Shown piece after piece: positions 1-10,300 of a stretch of 64,000 nt of DNA (the first letter of the stretch is position 1; each line of letters opens with the position of its first letter). Location: assembly GCA_013397115.1 (NCBI GenBank), contig VWZW01001167.1, positions 1,308,399 through 1,372,398 on the forward strand, written 5' to 3'. This stretch comes from Edolisoma coerulescens. Taxonomy: Eukaryota > Chordata > Aves > Passeriformes > Campephagidae. Both the position numbers and the translations under genes were made by a program. The notes under the pieces were generated by a model. The model worked only from the letters and a program-made list of their open reading frames with translations, had not been told where the DNA came from and made no database searches.

Positions 1-56
1 GAAAAGAAAAGAAAAGAAAAGAAAAGAAAAGAAGAAAAGAAAAGAGGAAAGAAAGC
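1..56. repeat. (GAAAA)n microsatellite
   Basis: The window opens inside a run of GAAAA units. It is regular at first and becomes interrupted (GAAGAAAAG, GAGGAAAG) before position 56. All purines are on the + strand. The left edge is cut by the window, so total length is unknown. Confidence 0.95.
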
Positions 57-191
57 GTTGTCTGTTTGTTTGAGCAGCTGTCCTCACTGTAAATTGAAAT
101 GCTTTGAATCACTGAGTCTTTCTTGGTCCATGTTCATCACAGGCACTTTCTGCAGTGCAGTCTCTCTGGATCAGGACTTGGCTGAGCTTTG

Positions 192-512
192 CTGTGGGGG
201 TGGGCTGAGGGTGGTGGTTCATTGTCCTACACATTGACTGGGGTCAGCAGAGGCAAGGCCATCTGCAAACTTTCTGAGGGTGCACTCAACCCCGCAGTGC
301 CACGGATGAAGGTATTAAACAGCACTGGTCTCAGTGCGGGCCCCCGAGGGACACCACTCATCACTGAGCTCCATCTGACTGCTGCCCTCTGGATGGGACC
401 ATCCAGCCAATTCCTCATCCACTGAACACTCCAGCCATCAGCTGCATACCTCTCCAACTTAGAGAGAAGGATGATGTGGGGACCGTGTCAAAGGTCACTC
501 AAATCCAATATT
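192..512 (-). mobile_element. CR1 LINE fragment, reverse-transcriptase core
   Basis: Read on the minus strand, this stretch encodes recognisable blocks of the CR1 reverse transcriptase in order: an FDTV block (near 495), a KLERYAADGW block, WMRNWLDG, then VMSGVPRGPALRPVLFNTFI, then a KFADG block near 258-270. In active CR1 copies these read FDTV, SGVPQGSVLGPVLFNIFIND and KFADD. The copy is dead. A frameshift separates FDTV from the following block. The second aspartate of the catalytic FADD motif is glycine (codon GGC, complement of 258-260). Sequence 5' and 3' of this core is missing. CR1 is a non-LTR retrotransposon typical of birds, crocodilians and turtles. The element type is secure; the exact ends are approximate. 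Confidence 0.9.
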
Positions 513-2904
513 TAGTCTGAAAATTTCATATCAAAATGACATGAAAGATCATGATGATGACATATTGACAGCCAAGAAGAAAATATCCACCACTGGTATT
601 TAATAAAACTTACTTTTAAGCCAAAACAGAAAAATTGCATAGATGAGTTACTTAGGTTTTAGTTTGATTTGTGGGTTTTTGTTCTTTTGTTTGTTGGGGT
701 TTTTTTACTTAAACTAGCATCCATTTAAGACTGAAATTAATTAAAAATACAAAGTTCATTCTTTTATGCTTCAATATTTCAGTACTATATTGTAAATATC
801 TAACAGACAAAGCACAGGGAGGTTGCTTGACGTGGTTATGAACAATTAATGCTTCAAAGATGTTTTCAGTGTTGGAGAACCCACTCATCTGGTTTTGCCA
901 TGCTCTAGTTTGTTAATGACACTATTAAAAAATGGGACAAATAATGTAAAAAAATGATTTTCAGGATCAACAGTGCAGTCTTTTCAACATCTCTAGAAAT
1001 ATTTTTCTCTTAATGGAAGAACCTTTTATTTCACTATACTGAATATTAAAATTCTTGACAATAACAGAATGTTCCTGTGTCCTCCCTTTTTAAGCCATCA
1101 AGGGATTTGGGGGTTTCCTTACATTTTCAAAGGCAGAGATCTGAGCAATATTACAAATATCATATTCTGTGCCTTTTGTTAACACTTAAACCTTCACAAG
1201 TGTGGAATAAAAATGGCAAGGGACTACCTCATATCAATATGATCATATGCTTCTTGTTTTAAGTGGTTCGTTGTAGTAATCCTTCTCCTGTGTCACCATT
1301 ATGGTGCCCTTAGTTACGGAGTGGACAGAACATCCGAGGCTCTTCAGATGATGAATTACATCCATTTCCTGCTGCTTCAGTACAGCCATTTTTCCCTAAA
1401 AATGAGCATTAGCCAAAGGGCACAACTGTATTACTTCACGTAGAAAATCAGATCATCCTCTCTGTAAAGACATGGGGTGGACTCAGACTCTGTTTCCTCC
1501 TTGTGGCCCGAAGCGGAAGCCCTTGATATTTATGCAGGTGGCAGTAGTTTTGTCTCAGGAGTTTTTCATGCCTTGAAGACTCTCCAAAGCATTTTATGAT
1601 GGGGTTTGACTTAAATCTAAACTGCATTATTCAGCTGATTGCTACAGTGGAAGGGTTTGTGAGTCCTTAATCAGAACTGCGAATACTTGAGTGCTTTGAA
1701 ATCCCTTCCAGGGTGAATTCCCACAGAACTCCCTCATAAGAAAACTCAAGATGGGAATTTAAAGGAAAACTAAATCATGAAGTTCTAGTTTCTGTCTCAG
1801 ACGTATGACTGGTTTTGGCAAGAGTAACTTTTGAATTTCCCTTCTTTGTGTGGATGTTAGAATAGGTATATTTCTGAGCAGTTTTTATCAATAAAGCTGT
1901 TAGACATCTGAAACTTCAGAGACAATGCTGCTTTTCTATTTTCTCTTAGAGCCCTTGGTTGGCTCCAAATACTTTGTGCATAAAAAGGAAAAGGAACAAG
2001 TTTGCGGAACAATTTCTATGATGGTGGAAGCAGATCTGAAGACAAAATCTGTTTTCAATTTCTCTCTTGTTATAAGGCATCAAATGATTTATATCTGATC
2101 TAAAAATCAAAACCTTTCCAAATTGCCACTTCCTTTCTTTCCTTCTCAGTTCATGGTACATGACTGCATCCTAGTAAGCAGAAACTTGTGTTGGGAGATT
2201 AACTGGGAAAGGACTGGGCTGATGTTAGGTGAATTTGAGCAGTTCAAGGAACTTTCAGCTCCTCTGTGCTATAGACAGCAGAAGAGAGGCCGGAGTGCAT
2301 TTATCTAGAGGTACAGAATGTCCTTCACTTTGCACGGAAAGGGCTAAATTGTAGGGAATTAGCAACTTTTCCTCTTTGGGCTATATGTCTGGAGTCTGGG
2401 ACAGGCTTGGCTTGTGAGCTCATAGAGCAATTTGTTCTCCCCTGCCTCCATTTTGATTTAGAAAATTTTGAGTTGCATTTAGAAAATTTCTTTTAGAAGG
2501 CAACTTTAAACATGAGCATGAATTTATACTTATGTCAATCTTACTAAGTTCCTTGTCTTGGCCTGGCAATGAGCTTAAGGTTTACCCACATTTTTCATGT
2601 TGCAATTTACTCTTTTTGAGAGTGCTAAAGTATCACACAGTCACTCAATGAGTGCTAAAGAGAAGTGTCGAAAAATTGATGTTCCAATGCTTTTCTCTTT
2701 TTTCTGGTGAGATGAAAGAATGACCCTTTTTATAGAAAAGTAAGCTTGTGGTGGACACCATAATATGAGCCAGGATCACTGTCTCATTGCAAAAAAAGGC
2801 AAAGCACTTGCAAGGTGTATCATGGCCAGTAGATCAAGAGAAATTATGACTATTAAAAAATTGTGACTGTCCTTGTTATTATTGCTGTTACTTGGGCTTA
2901 TAGC
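513..2904. other. AT-rich non-coding sequence, nothing recognised
   Basis: About 2.4 kb of AT-rich sequence with stop codons in all frames every few dozen codons. The longest open frames are 60-71 codons and encode no motif I recognise. No repeat ends, no promoter-like block and no RNA gene were seen. Confidence 0.6.
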
Positions 2905-3195
2905 AGGGAGAAGAGAAAGCTAAGAGGCAATTTAATAGCAGCTTGAAGCATAGCTACGGAGATATCAGGGTTACACCTTTCTTGGCAGTTGCAGATGGTG
3001 TAACAATAGACTTTTGCAAAAACTTCTCTGTGAGAGTAGGATGTGGTTGCAGAGTTTCCAGACTTGGAGGTCTTCAACATCAGGCTGGACAAAACTATCA
3101 ACAACCAGATCTAGAGCTGGTGACAATCATGTCTGAGCAATCTCTGAGATGGTTGGACTGCTGACCTTTAGAAATCCCTTCCTCTCAACATTTCT
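2905..3195 (+). mobile_element. Old, diverged CR1 LINE 3' fragment
   Basis: Plus-strand sequence follows the CR1 3' region in order but with heavy decay. A GAGAAGAGAAAGCTAAGAGG block at 2910 matches the usual 'gagaagagaaggctcagaggg' segment. After it come a decayed middle part and a segment around 3054-3095 corresponding to 'gttgtggagtctccatccttggaggt'. Last comes a GATGGTTGGACTGCTGACC tail near 3149 that matches the 'ggttggactagacgatctc' end. The terminal 8-bp repeats cannot be made out. Divergence is clearly greater than in the CR1 copies at 29.2 and 36.1 kb, so this is an older insertion. Edges are approximate. Confidence 0.7.
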
Positions 3196-5096
3196 TGAGC
3201 ATGTGAGATTAAGATTAAAATGTTCCAAACAGTTGTAGGGAAAGCCCTCTGGCAGGACTTTTGGATCCCCTGGTATTCCAGAAGATTTCACATGGTTAGC
3301 ACATGGGTTTCACTGCCTCCTTTAAGGTTCTCAAAAGCTGTGAGCATTCAGCATTTCTGCAAATCCTGGTCAGATCATCAGAGGATGGCTGTGGAAGAAG
3401 GGAGCTCTCATTTAATGCAAGACAAAAAGAGTTCTGAAACACAACTGAATTCCAGGATTTTTTAGTGATTTTTTACTGGATTATTATTTGCCTTGTTTGC
3501 TGATATTTTTTATCGCAAATTTCTCATCAGTTATTTAAATTGTTCATAAAAACATGACTAGAATCAGTATACATGAACTTCAGCCTCTTTCAGAGATAAA
3601 CCCTCTAGTGAGAGTCTGCAGCACTGAGTTACTTCCATAAACGGTAGCTAAGCCAAGTCAGGCAGGGCAAACAAATCAGTGAGAAAGGAGAACAGGCAAA
3701 ACTGGGATTATTTTCAAATTCAGCTGTTTCTTAGTGGAAAAGAATGACATTTAGTAGACCTTTTTGTGTTGTGTAGAAAATATGTCCTGGGCAGAATAGC
3801 TCCAGTTTTTCAGGCACAGGCTTGAGAAGGAAAATGTCCTTGCAAGCTGAGAGGCTGCAAGGCTGATGTTCATGGGAATATTTGCTCCATTTTTTCTTTC
3901 TCCATTTCCATCAGACAGATGTAACAGAGAAAACCTTCAGGAAAGTGTCCTCAGAGGTATCTCCAAATGCTTCAGGTCAGCTCCTAGCCACATAGAGGAA
4001 AAGATGGTTTCAGACCCTCTCTTTTCTTTTCACTGGTTACCTCTCCTCCTCTCCATTCCTCACCCTAACCTTGGTTTCAGGCACTGCTCTGCCGTGGATT
4101 CCAGTGTTATTGTCACAGCAGAACAAACCCATGTGACAGCATCTGCTGCTACTGCCCTTCTCTGGCTTCTTGCTGCGTCGAGCACTCTCCTGACCCTGTG
4201 CAGAGCTGTTTAATCTCTCTAAGGCAGCACAACAACTCACCTGGCAAAAAAATAGGGAAACATTTCAGATCTGAGCTAGGCAGTCACTCAGAAGGAGGAT
4301 GCAGGAGGCAGCAGCTGAATTGCACTTGCTTGACACAAAACTGCCAGCACGACTCTGACCCACTGTCACTTTGTGCTCATAGCTCCTGAAATGCAATTGT
4401 ACAATTGTATTATTTTTCTATTTCCAGTGAAGTGAAGAAACAATGTGTATTCTGGCACCTGTGTTATGTCACTTTTGGAAAATGTTTCACCTTCATATTG
4501 CTTGACAGCAGAGTTCAATATACTAAAATTAGGAAAGGACCATGGATCATTTTTATGGCTTCATAACTAGTCTCATAAAAAGACTTATGGAAGATGCTTG
4601 TGTGAGGAGGCTTCTACAACTCTCACACAGTGGTGCTTTGGAAAAATCCCAGGCTGGCTGTCTGCTCCTTGAACATGTTGTTCTGTTGTTCCAAGATTTG
4701 TATTGTGATGTGGCAGCATTGGTGTCAGAAGGATCAGAGAAAGAAGCCTGGACTGCTCCTTCTCTCTCAGCTTCGACTGTAACAGTGGGATGACCCCGGG
4801 TACTGACCAAAATTCTGATTTTCACAGAGAAATCAAAACATGAATTCTGCGAGTTGCAATTCTAGAGATTCAGATTCGTGCCCCTACTTTGTGATTCGGG
4901 ACAAGTTTGCTACTGAGTACAACCAGTAATAGTTTCCTGTTCACCTCTCCCAACTCTGCAACATGGAGCGTGCCCAATTTTGTCAGAATATTTTCTACAT
5001 TTTTCTATTGCTGATGAGTTCAAATCTTTATTCCTCTGCCCTGTGACAGTCAATTTTAAGTGGATTTAGTTTTAAATCCATCCACATACTGAGTGT
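3196..5096. other. Non-coding sequence left of the first LTR
   Basis: No gene or repeat recognised. An open frame of 115 codons (3866-4213, +) is rich in serine, leucine and phenylalanine and shows no domain, so I treat it as chance. Sequence near 4030-4340 is somewhat richer in GC than its surroundings but has few CpG. Confidence 0.55.
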
Positions 5097-5102
5097 GCAG
5101 AG
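5097..5102. other. Left target-site duplication of the solo LTR (GCAGAG)
   Basis: The hexamer GCAGAG lies directly before the LTR start TGTGGCAG and recurs directly after the LTR end GCGACA (5747-5752). A perfect 6-bp duplication is the staggered-cut scar expected from a retroviral integrase. Six base pairs is usual for alpha- and beta-retrovirus-like (ERVK-type) elements. Confidence 0.85.
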
Positions 5103-5197
5103 TGTGGCAGTGACCCAGTCAGCCTTTGCTCTCCAAATAAATAAAGATGAGAGCTGGGAGGATTTTCCCGCCGGGGACAGCTCAGAGGAGGAATCTG

Positions 5198-5246
5198 GCC
5201 TCGCTGCTGAGTCATGCTGAGTGCCTCGCTGCTGAGTCATGCTGAG
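5198..5246 (+). promoter_or_regulatory. Duplicated U3 enhancer-like unit with AP-1/MARE-like sites
   Basis: A 24-bp unit at 5198-5221 is repeated without change at 5223-5246, one base apart. Each copy contains TGCTGAGTCATGC, which holds a consensus AP-1 site (TGAGTCA) and resembles the Maf recognition element. Tandem enhancer duplications in U3 are a familiar feature of retroviral LTRs. That these sites are active in this host is inference. The copy at 54 kb lacks this duplication. Confidence 0.7.
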
Positions 5247-5442
5247 AGCAGCACTGTGGGCTGGCCCTGCCTCTGAGACCCCTGTGTGTGGAAATCTCCT
5301 CCCACAAGTCCCTCCTTCAAGTTACTTGCTGTCCCAGGAATGCGATAAGACTCCGGACACACCGTCCTGTTACTGGTCTGTTTGAAAGATGTTCTTCACC
5401 AAAATCCCTGTTATCTGTAAACAGCCATTCCAAGCCACCCCT

Positions 5443-5490
5443 ATTGGCTTGTTTCTATTGTTCCTACCCCTTCTGAAAGATGGTATTTAA
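5443..5490 (+). promoter_or_regulatory. LTR copy A core promoter (CCAAT plus TATA)
   Basis: An inverted CCAAT box (ATTGG, 5443-5447) precedes a TATA-like TATTTAA at 5484-5490. Transcription would then begin near 5510-5520, shortly upstream of AATAAA at 5540, which gives the short R region usual for such LTRs. The CCTATTGGCT block and its spacing to TATA recur in the LTR at 54 kb. Confidence 0.65.
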
Positions 5491-5539
5491 GGGGGCTGCA
5501 GACGACCCCCGAGGCTCCTTGTGCTCTCTCCGCTCGGGA

Positions 5540-5545
5540 AATAAA
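5540..5545 (+). terminator. LTR copy A polyadenylation signal AATAAA
   Basis: AATAAA lies 56 bp after the start of the TATA box and 206 bp before the LTR end. In the related LTR at 54 kb the same signal lies 205 bp before the end, which supports it as a conserved functional element of the family. Confidence 0.75.
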
Positions 5546-5746
5546 CTCAAACTGCTGTTACAAGGGGCCCCTCCTTCCCCTCCTTTGTCTCCGCGGCTCG
5601 CTGAATCCACCATCGGCTCACACCAGCCAAAAAGGGGAAGCCAGAAAGCAAACAGTCTCACCTAGCTGCAGCTGTTCCACTGCGGGACACCTATAGCAAG
5701 GTAAATCGCTTGGCTCCTAAGGCAGTGGAAAAGAAGCCAGGCGACA

Positions 5747-5752
5747 GCAGAG
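5747..5752. other. Right target-site duplication of the solo LTR (GCAGAG)
   Basis: Exact match to the hexamer at 5097-5102, directly following the LTR terminus GCGACA. Confidence 0.85.
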
Positions 5753-6959
5753 TACCATCCTGACAAATTCCTTATATACAGGTCAGCCCAAAAAGGAACT
5801 TCACAGTAGAAGAGTAGCCAGGAATGACTCAAAATGTCACGTTTTATTTAGGAGATCATAAACCAGAGTATTTCTGATGTCCCAGACTTGCTAATTTCTG
5901 GCTAGACTGTACAAACATGTCCACTGTACTTTCTCAGTCTCATTTCCCACCATGGAGTGATAAAAATCAAGCCTCTTGTCCCCTCCTTTCACGTCAGTTA
6001 GTGACTTCTTTAGCCAAGGATGACAGCTGCCTCTCCTGTTGCAATGGCAATGCAAATGGGGTCCATTCTGGTCTGACAGCTCCATGGTCTGACATGGTCA
6101 GGTTATCAGTCCACCTGTTCAGATATGTGTTCACATTCGGATTTAAGTAAGAAATGAAAGTTGTGAGCAACACATGAAACAACACATCTTGTTTTGGAAA
6201 TACTGAGTCTAGTGCAGATAAGACAAAAAAAAAAAAGTGAAAATTGACAATACAGAAGAGTAAGAAATTAAGAAATGATCTGCACAGCAACAAAAACCAT
6301 TCTGTAAATCACTGTAATAAAGGCAATAAAATTTCAGAGATTCACTGGTCAATAGTTTGAAAGCTTAGTTTTTAATTCTGTACTTGCATTCTTAAAAATA
6401 CCAATATATTATCTTTCTTGAGATAGCGTAACAATTAGCTTTTAAGATATGGTCATACGCATTGTCTGGAGACATGGAATGCATTCAGATTAATAAGAGA
6501 AATTTGATTTAATAAAGTATAGAGAATCTGTCCCCCCCCCCAAAAAAAAAAAAAAATTGTTGAGTCAGAGCCAGAAGAGAGCAATGAAATTAAAATATCA
6601 TTTTTTACATGTAAAAGAAATAAATAGAGGTCATACAAACGCATCATTTATTTACCTAAAGTTTAACAAGAGAAACAACATAAAATAAGCAGACAGTTGT
6701 TGCCAATGTGTTTGTTTGGGGCCCTACTTAATTACAGTATTTTTAGTCATCATGTTTTACTCTGCCTTCTGTCTGTGGGCTATTGGAAGTTTCCTTGTAA
6801 AGAAGAGTTGGTTGTTTGAAAGATTTAGCTGTGCCTCTGGAAAACACCGACTCATATTCCTGGGACCTGGTTTCCTTGTGCAAAAAGGCAACAGCACACC
6901 TGGCTGGACGGCCTGGTAAACACTTCAGCACAGACCCTGGAAAGCATCCTCGGGGCTGC
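5753..6959. other. Non-coding sequence with a C10-A15 run
   Basis: No gene recognised. At 6532-6556 ten C are followed directly by fifteen A, a low-complexity run prone to length change and to assembly error. Nearby open frames reach only about 100 codons and gain length by reading through homopolymers. Confidence 0.55.
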
Positions 6960-7365
6960 CTCCTTTTTCCTTCTGCTCACGGCTCGGGCAGAGGGCCGAG
7001 CTGAGGAGCGCACCTGCTGCGCCGGGGCAGGGAGCTGCGGGCGGCTGTCCGGCCCGCGGGGCCGGCTGTCCCCGCTGCTGGCGCGGCCGTGTGGCAGCGC
7101 CATGGCGCACGCATGTCCCCGCCTGGGCTCCGCGGTGGCACACGGGGATGGCAGCGCACGGATCAGCTGCCACAGGGGCCGTGGTGCCCCTTTCAGCCCC
7201 ACGCGTGCCTGGGGCAAGGTGGGGCGGGCTGAAGTCCCCCGGCCGCAGCGCAAACCCACCGCTCCTCTCCCACAGAGCTGCCAGCCTCAAGTCCGGGAGT
7301 GCGGTAACCGGGAGATTAAGAGTACCTTGCGTTGCGATCTACGGCGACAAAAAAAAACCAGGCGG
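6960..7365. promoter_or_regulatory. CpG island, candidate promoter
   Basis: Counting by eye, about 40 CpG dinucleotides fall within roughly 400 bp, and the block is strongly GC-rich, while several kilobases on both sides are AT-rich and CpG-poor. It contains a GC box (GGGGCGGGC, 7221-7229) and a GCGCACGCATG segment (7105-7115) that resembles an NRF-1 site. No TATA box is evident, as is usual for CpG-island promoters. An ATG in good context (GCCATGG, 7100-7106) opens a 112-codon frame on the plus strand. Frames of 121-135 codons exist on the minus strand. Such lengths are expected in stop-poor GC-rich DNA, and none shows a domain. In birds, unmethylated CpG islands often mark transcription starts, including those of long non-coding RNAs. 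Direction of transcription cannot be told from sequence. Confidence 0.65.
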
Positions 7366-10300
7366 AAGATAGAAATAAAAATGAATGACTGTAATGAAAG
7401 GATGGACACCATTGAAACTGTTTCTGATTATCATTCCTAATTTCCCTTTTTTCCCCCTCATTCAAGTTCTCTATTAAGAAGGACAAACCTCCTCCATTCC
7501 TTTTTATGTTGCTGCATGACTGGTGAGCTACCAAACTCTGCCACAGAGGGGAAGCAGAGTATCATTGCAAATCCATGCTGGTGCAAACAGCAGCTCCAGC
7601 TTTCTGATGGAGTTGAAGCTGTATTAGTAAAAGACGAAACTTTGAATCTTTTCCTGCACCAACTTTTTTGCAGTTTCCCTCTCCTTAGCATTTGTTACGA
7701 ATGATGAAAAAACCCCTGGAAACAGGATGCTCACATGTTGTTTCCCCTTTTGGACTGTAATGCACTGTTTGGCTTCAGAAACTTCCCTAGCCTTGTGCTG
7801 GGATGTCAGGATTGCAGCTTAAAAGGAAAACAGTGATTTTAGAAGGTACTGATTACCTGTTAAGCAGCTTTCTTTTCTGAAATGGCTGACGAGGAACACA
7901 GAAGTTTAATGCCAGTGGAATAGAAGCACAATTAATGTCACATGAACAGGCTGAAAATTGTGACTGCATTATTGCATGATATTTTTTATAGCCAGACCTT
8001 TGGGTGAGTAGTTGCTAGAACAGTCATCTGCTGAGGTGAACGTGACCCAGACCAAGCTCTCTCCATGCAGAGCTTCTTTTGAATAAATCTTTGAGGTAGT
8101 GGAGGAACCTGAAAGTTCCTTTATCTTGGGTGATGAGCAAAGGGGTTGTAAGAGTGTTAGGTCCTAGGGTATGGGTGAGCTTGTTGCTTTTCCTTTCTAA
8201 TATTTGCGTGTGCATGATTCAGAGTGACTGAAAACCATCAGTGGTGTCAACAGTCTGGAAGGTTACAGTGTGTGTGCATGGAGCTCATTTGCCTCTTCCA
8301 AAGAAGAGGAGACTAAAAATACGTACATGGCAAGAGGGATGAATAGAAAAGATAAACATTGTGTAAGTTATTTCAAGTGATATCTGCTAGGAGGAAGCTG
8401 AATTTGGAAATTAGGTCCTACTAATGCCACCAGATTTACTGACGCCATCAGATCAATGCTGTTATTCTCTTAGAATTACACGTGTACTGACATGGAAAGC
8501 TAATAATAGCCCTGCTGCCTCTTTAGGAACCGTTGTGTGCTCTCAGATAAGTACAACAAAATCAGAGCTGCAGCCCAAGGAAAACCTCATGTGTAAAATG
8601 GTCCCCACTGAAGTGAGTGGAAAGGATTGGGCTTGTACAGATGTTAACATGGCAGGACACTGTCCTCTGACTCAGGCGTGCTGCTGAGGGGTTTGCTAAT
8701 AGGCATCAAAAGCGTGCTCTGAAATTTCTGTTTTATAATTTGTTGTCTGGTGAAGGCTAATGAGAAAAGCCCAAATGTTGATCTGGGTAAGGCATTAATT
8801 ACTTGGTTTTTTCTTCCTGACTGATATCAAATTGTGGAGTACCTTGAGAGTACAAGGAGAAAGAAATTCCTCTTCACAGAAAGAAAGGAGTTAGAACACA
8901 GCATCTGCAATAGTGAGACAGCAGATGGACTGTGCTCCAACCCTTGAGTCTCCCAGGACTGTACCACCCAGGTGTTTGACTTGAGCTGCATTCTTTTCCC
9001 AGGCAGGATACAGGACAGGGGCCGGTGGCAGATCTGAGCACCTGGTCAGGACTGAGGTCTTTAATTTCAGATGCAAGAAGCAGGGTCTGTTCCTGTAGTG
9101 CCCAGAGTATCTGAAGGGGGAATTGCCACTGTAGCATTCAGTGAAAACCATCTTAGCTGCTGACCTGTAGGCCTCAGGGATATTAAGTTAACCTTTTTAG
9201 TTCCCTTTAGCTGGCTCTGTTTCCACTACTTTCCTTGATTGCTTCCTGCCCAAACTCTAATACAGAATTTAGCAAGAATTTGAAAAGGGATTACAAAATC
9301 CCACAAATCTCCAGAAACAGAAACTTGGGTTTCATTTTTTTCAGAAAGATTATTTTAATGGAATAAATTATTTAATGGAATAATTTAGTCATAGTATGGG
9401 AAAGTTTTTATTTTGGGGGGGAGGTTTTGAGTGGTGGTGGTCTTTGTTTAAAAAGGAGAGCTTTTCTTCAATGGCACTAAATCCTTTAACTTCACTACTT
9501 TAGTCAGATTTTAAAAATTGTTCTTAATGCAGACAAGCTGTTAGAAGAACATTGGTGTAAAAACAGAATGTAAAATCTACTATTTTTACAGTATTAGAAA
9601 TCCTGTGCACTTCCTAAAGTAAAATTACTACAAAGACAGGAGTTTTAAATAACTGTGATTTCAAAAGATAGCATACATTACTGCTTATTAAGTATTTTAT
9701 GGAAGTGTTAAAATACGGATGAAAATATTTGTTTTGAATCTTCTTGGCTTCATTATGGTTCTAAATCAAATTAGAGAAAACTTTCATTCCTGTGTGTCAG
9801 TTACTGAGTTTTTGTTTCTCTTTCTCAACGCCCATTTCTAGCAGAGCAGGTGACAGAACATCCAGATGTCAAAAGGATTTGTTCACAGTCAGGGGTGACA
9901 AGGATGCCTTAAAACAGAAATGCCAAACTGTGAGGCATGCCAGACCGTGGGATCTCTGTTGCAAAACAACATCCTTGACATCTAATCTGCCTGCCATAAA
10001 TTACCTCTCTTTGAGTCAGACACACCAGAAAGGTGACTTCACCATTGTTAGAAGGCAAGAGAATGGCTCTGGGGCTGGAAAAAATAATGATGTTCTATTT
10101 GTATTTGTTTACTGCATAGAAATATTACTAATTAGTGTGTTTGTTTCTCTATTGCCTGTCACCTTTGCCCAGGGGCTGCGTTAATGCAGTGATTTCAAAC
10201 AGACACGTTTGTATGTATGCTTGGTCAAGATTCTGTTTCACAGACAGCATTTCAGCTGGTAATGTTCATTTCTCTGCCACTTAGAGTGACCAATGCAGAA

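Larger units (their letters stand above)
5103..5746 (+). mobile_element. Solo LTR of an ERVK-like endogenous retrovirus (copy A)
   Basis: This 644-bp element starts TG and ends CA and is flanked by the perfect duplication GCAGAG. U3 carries a tandem repeat (5198-5246), an ATTGG inverted CCAAT box (5443-5447) and a TATA-like TATTTAA (5484-5490). A polyadenylation signal AATAAA follows at 5540-5545, then a pyrimidine-rich R/U5 with CCTTTGTCTCC. No primer-binding site or gag, pol or env sequence flanks it, so it is a solo LTR left by recombination between two LTRs of a provirus. Its relative at 53925-54443 has the same first ten bases, the same CCTATTGGCT block and the same 262 bp from TATA start to LTR end. 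The class assignment rests on duplication length and is an inference. Short frames across it, on both strands, are incidental. Confidence 0.88.

Noticed and set aside
5283..5622. Shorter LTR boundaries (TGTGTGTGG to GGCTCACA)
   Set aside because: This first guess had no target duplication and cut off the tandem U3 repeat. The boundaries 5103-5746 give a perfect 6-bp duplication and agree with the second family member.
6852..7290. Minus-strand frames of 135 and 121 codons across the CpG island
   Set aside because: GC-rich DNA has few stop codons. The overlapping frames on both strands have Ala/Pro/Arg-rich compositions without domains.
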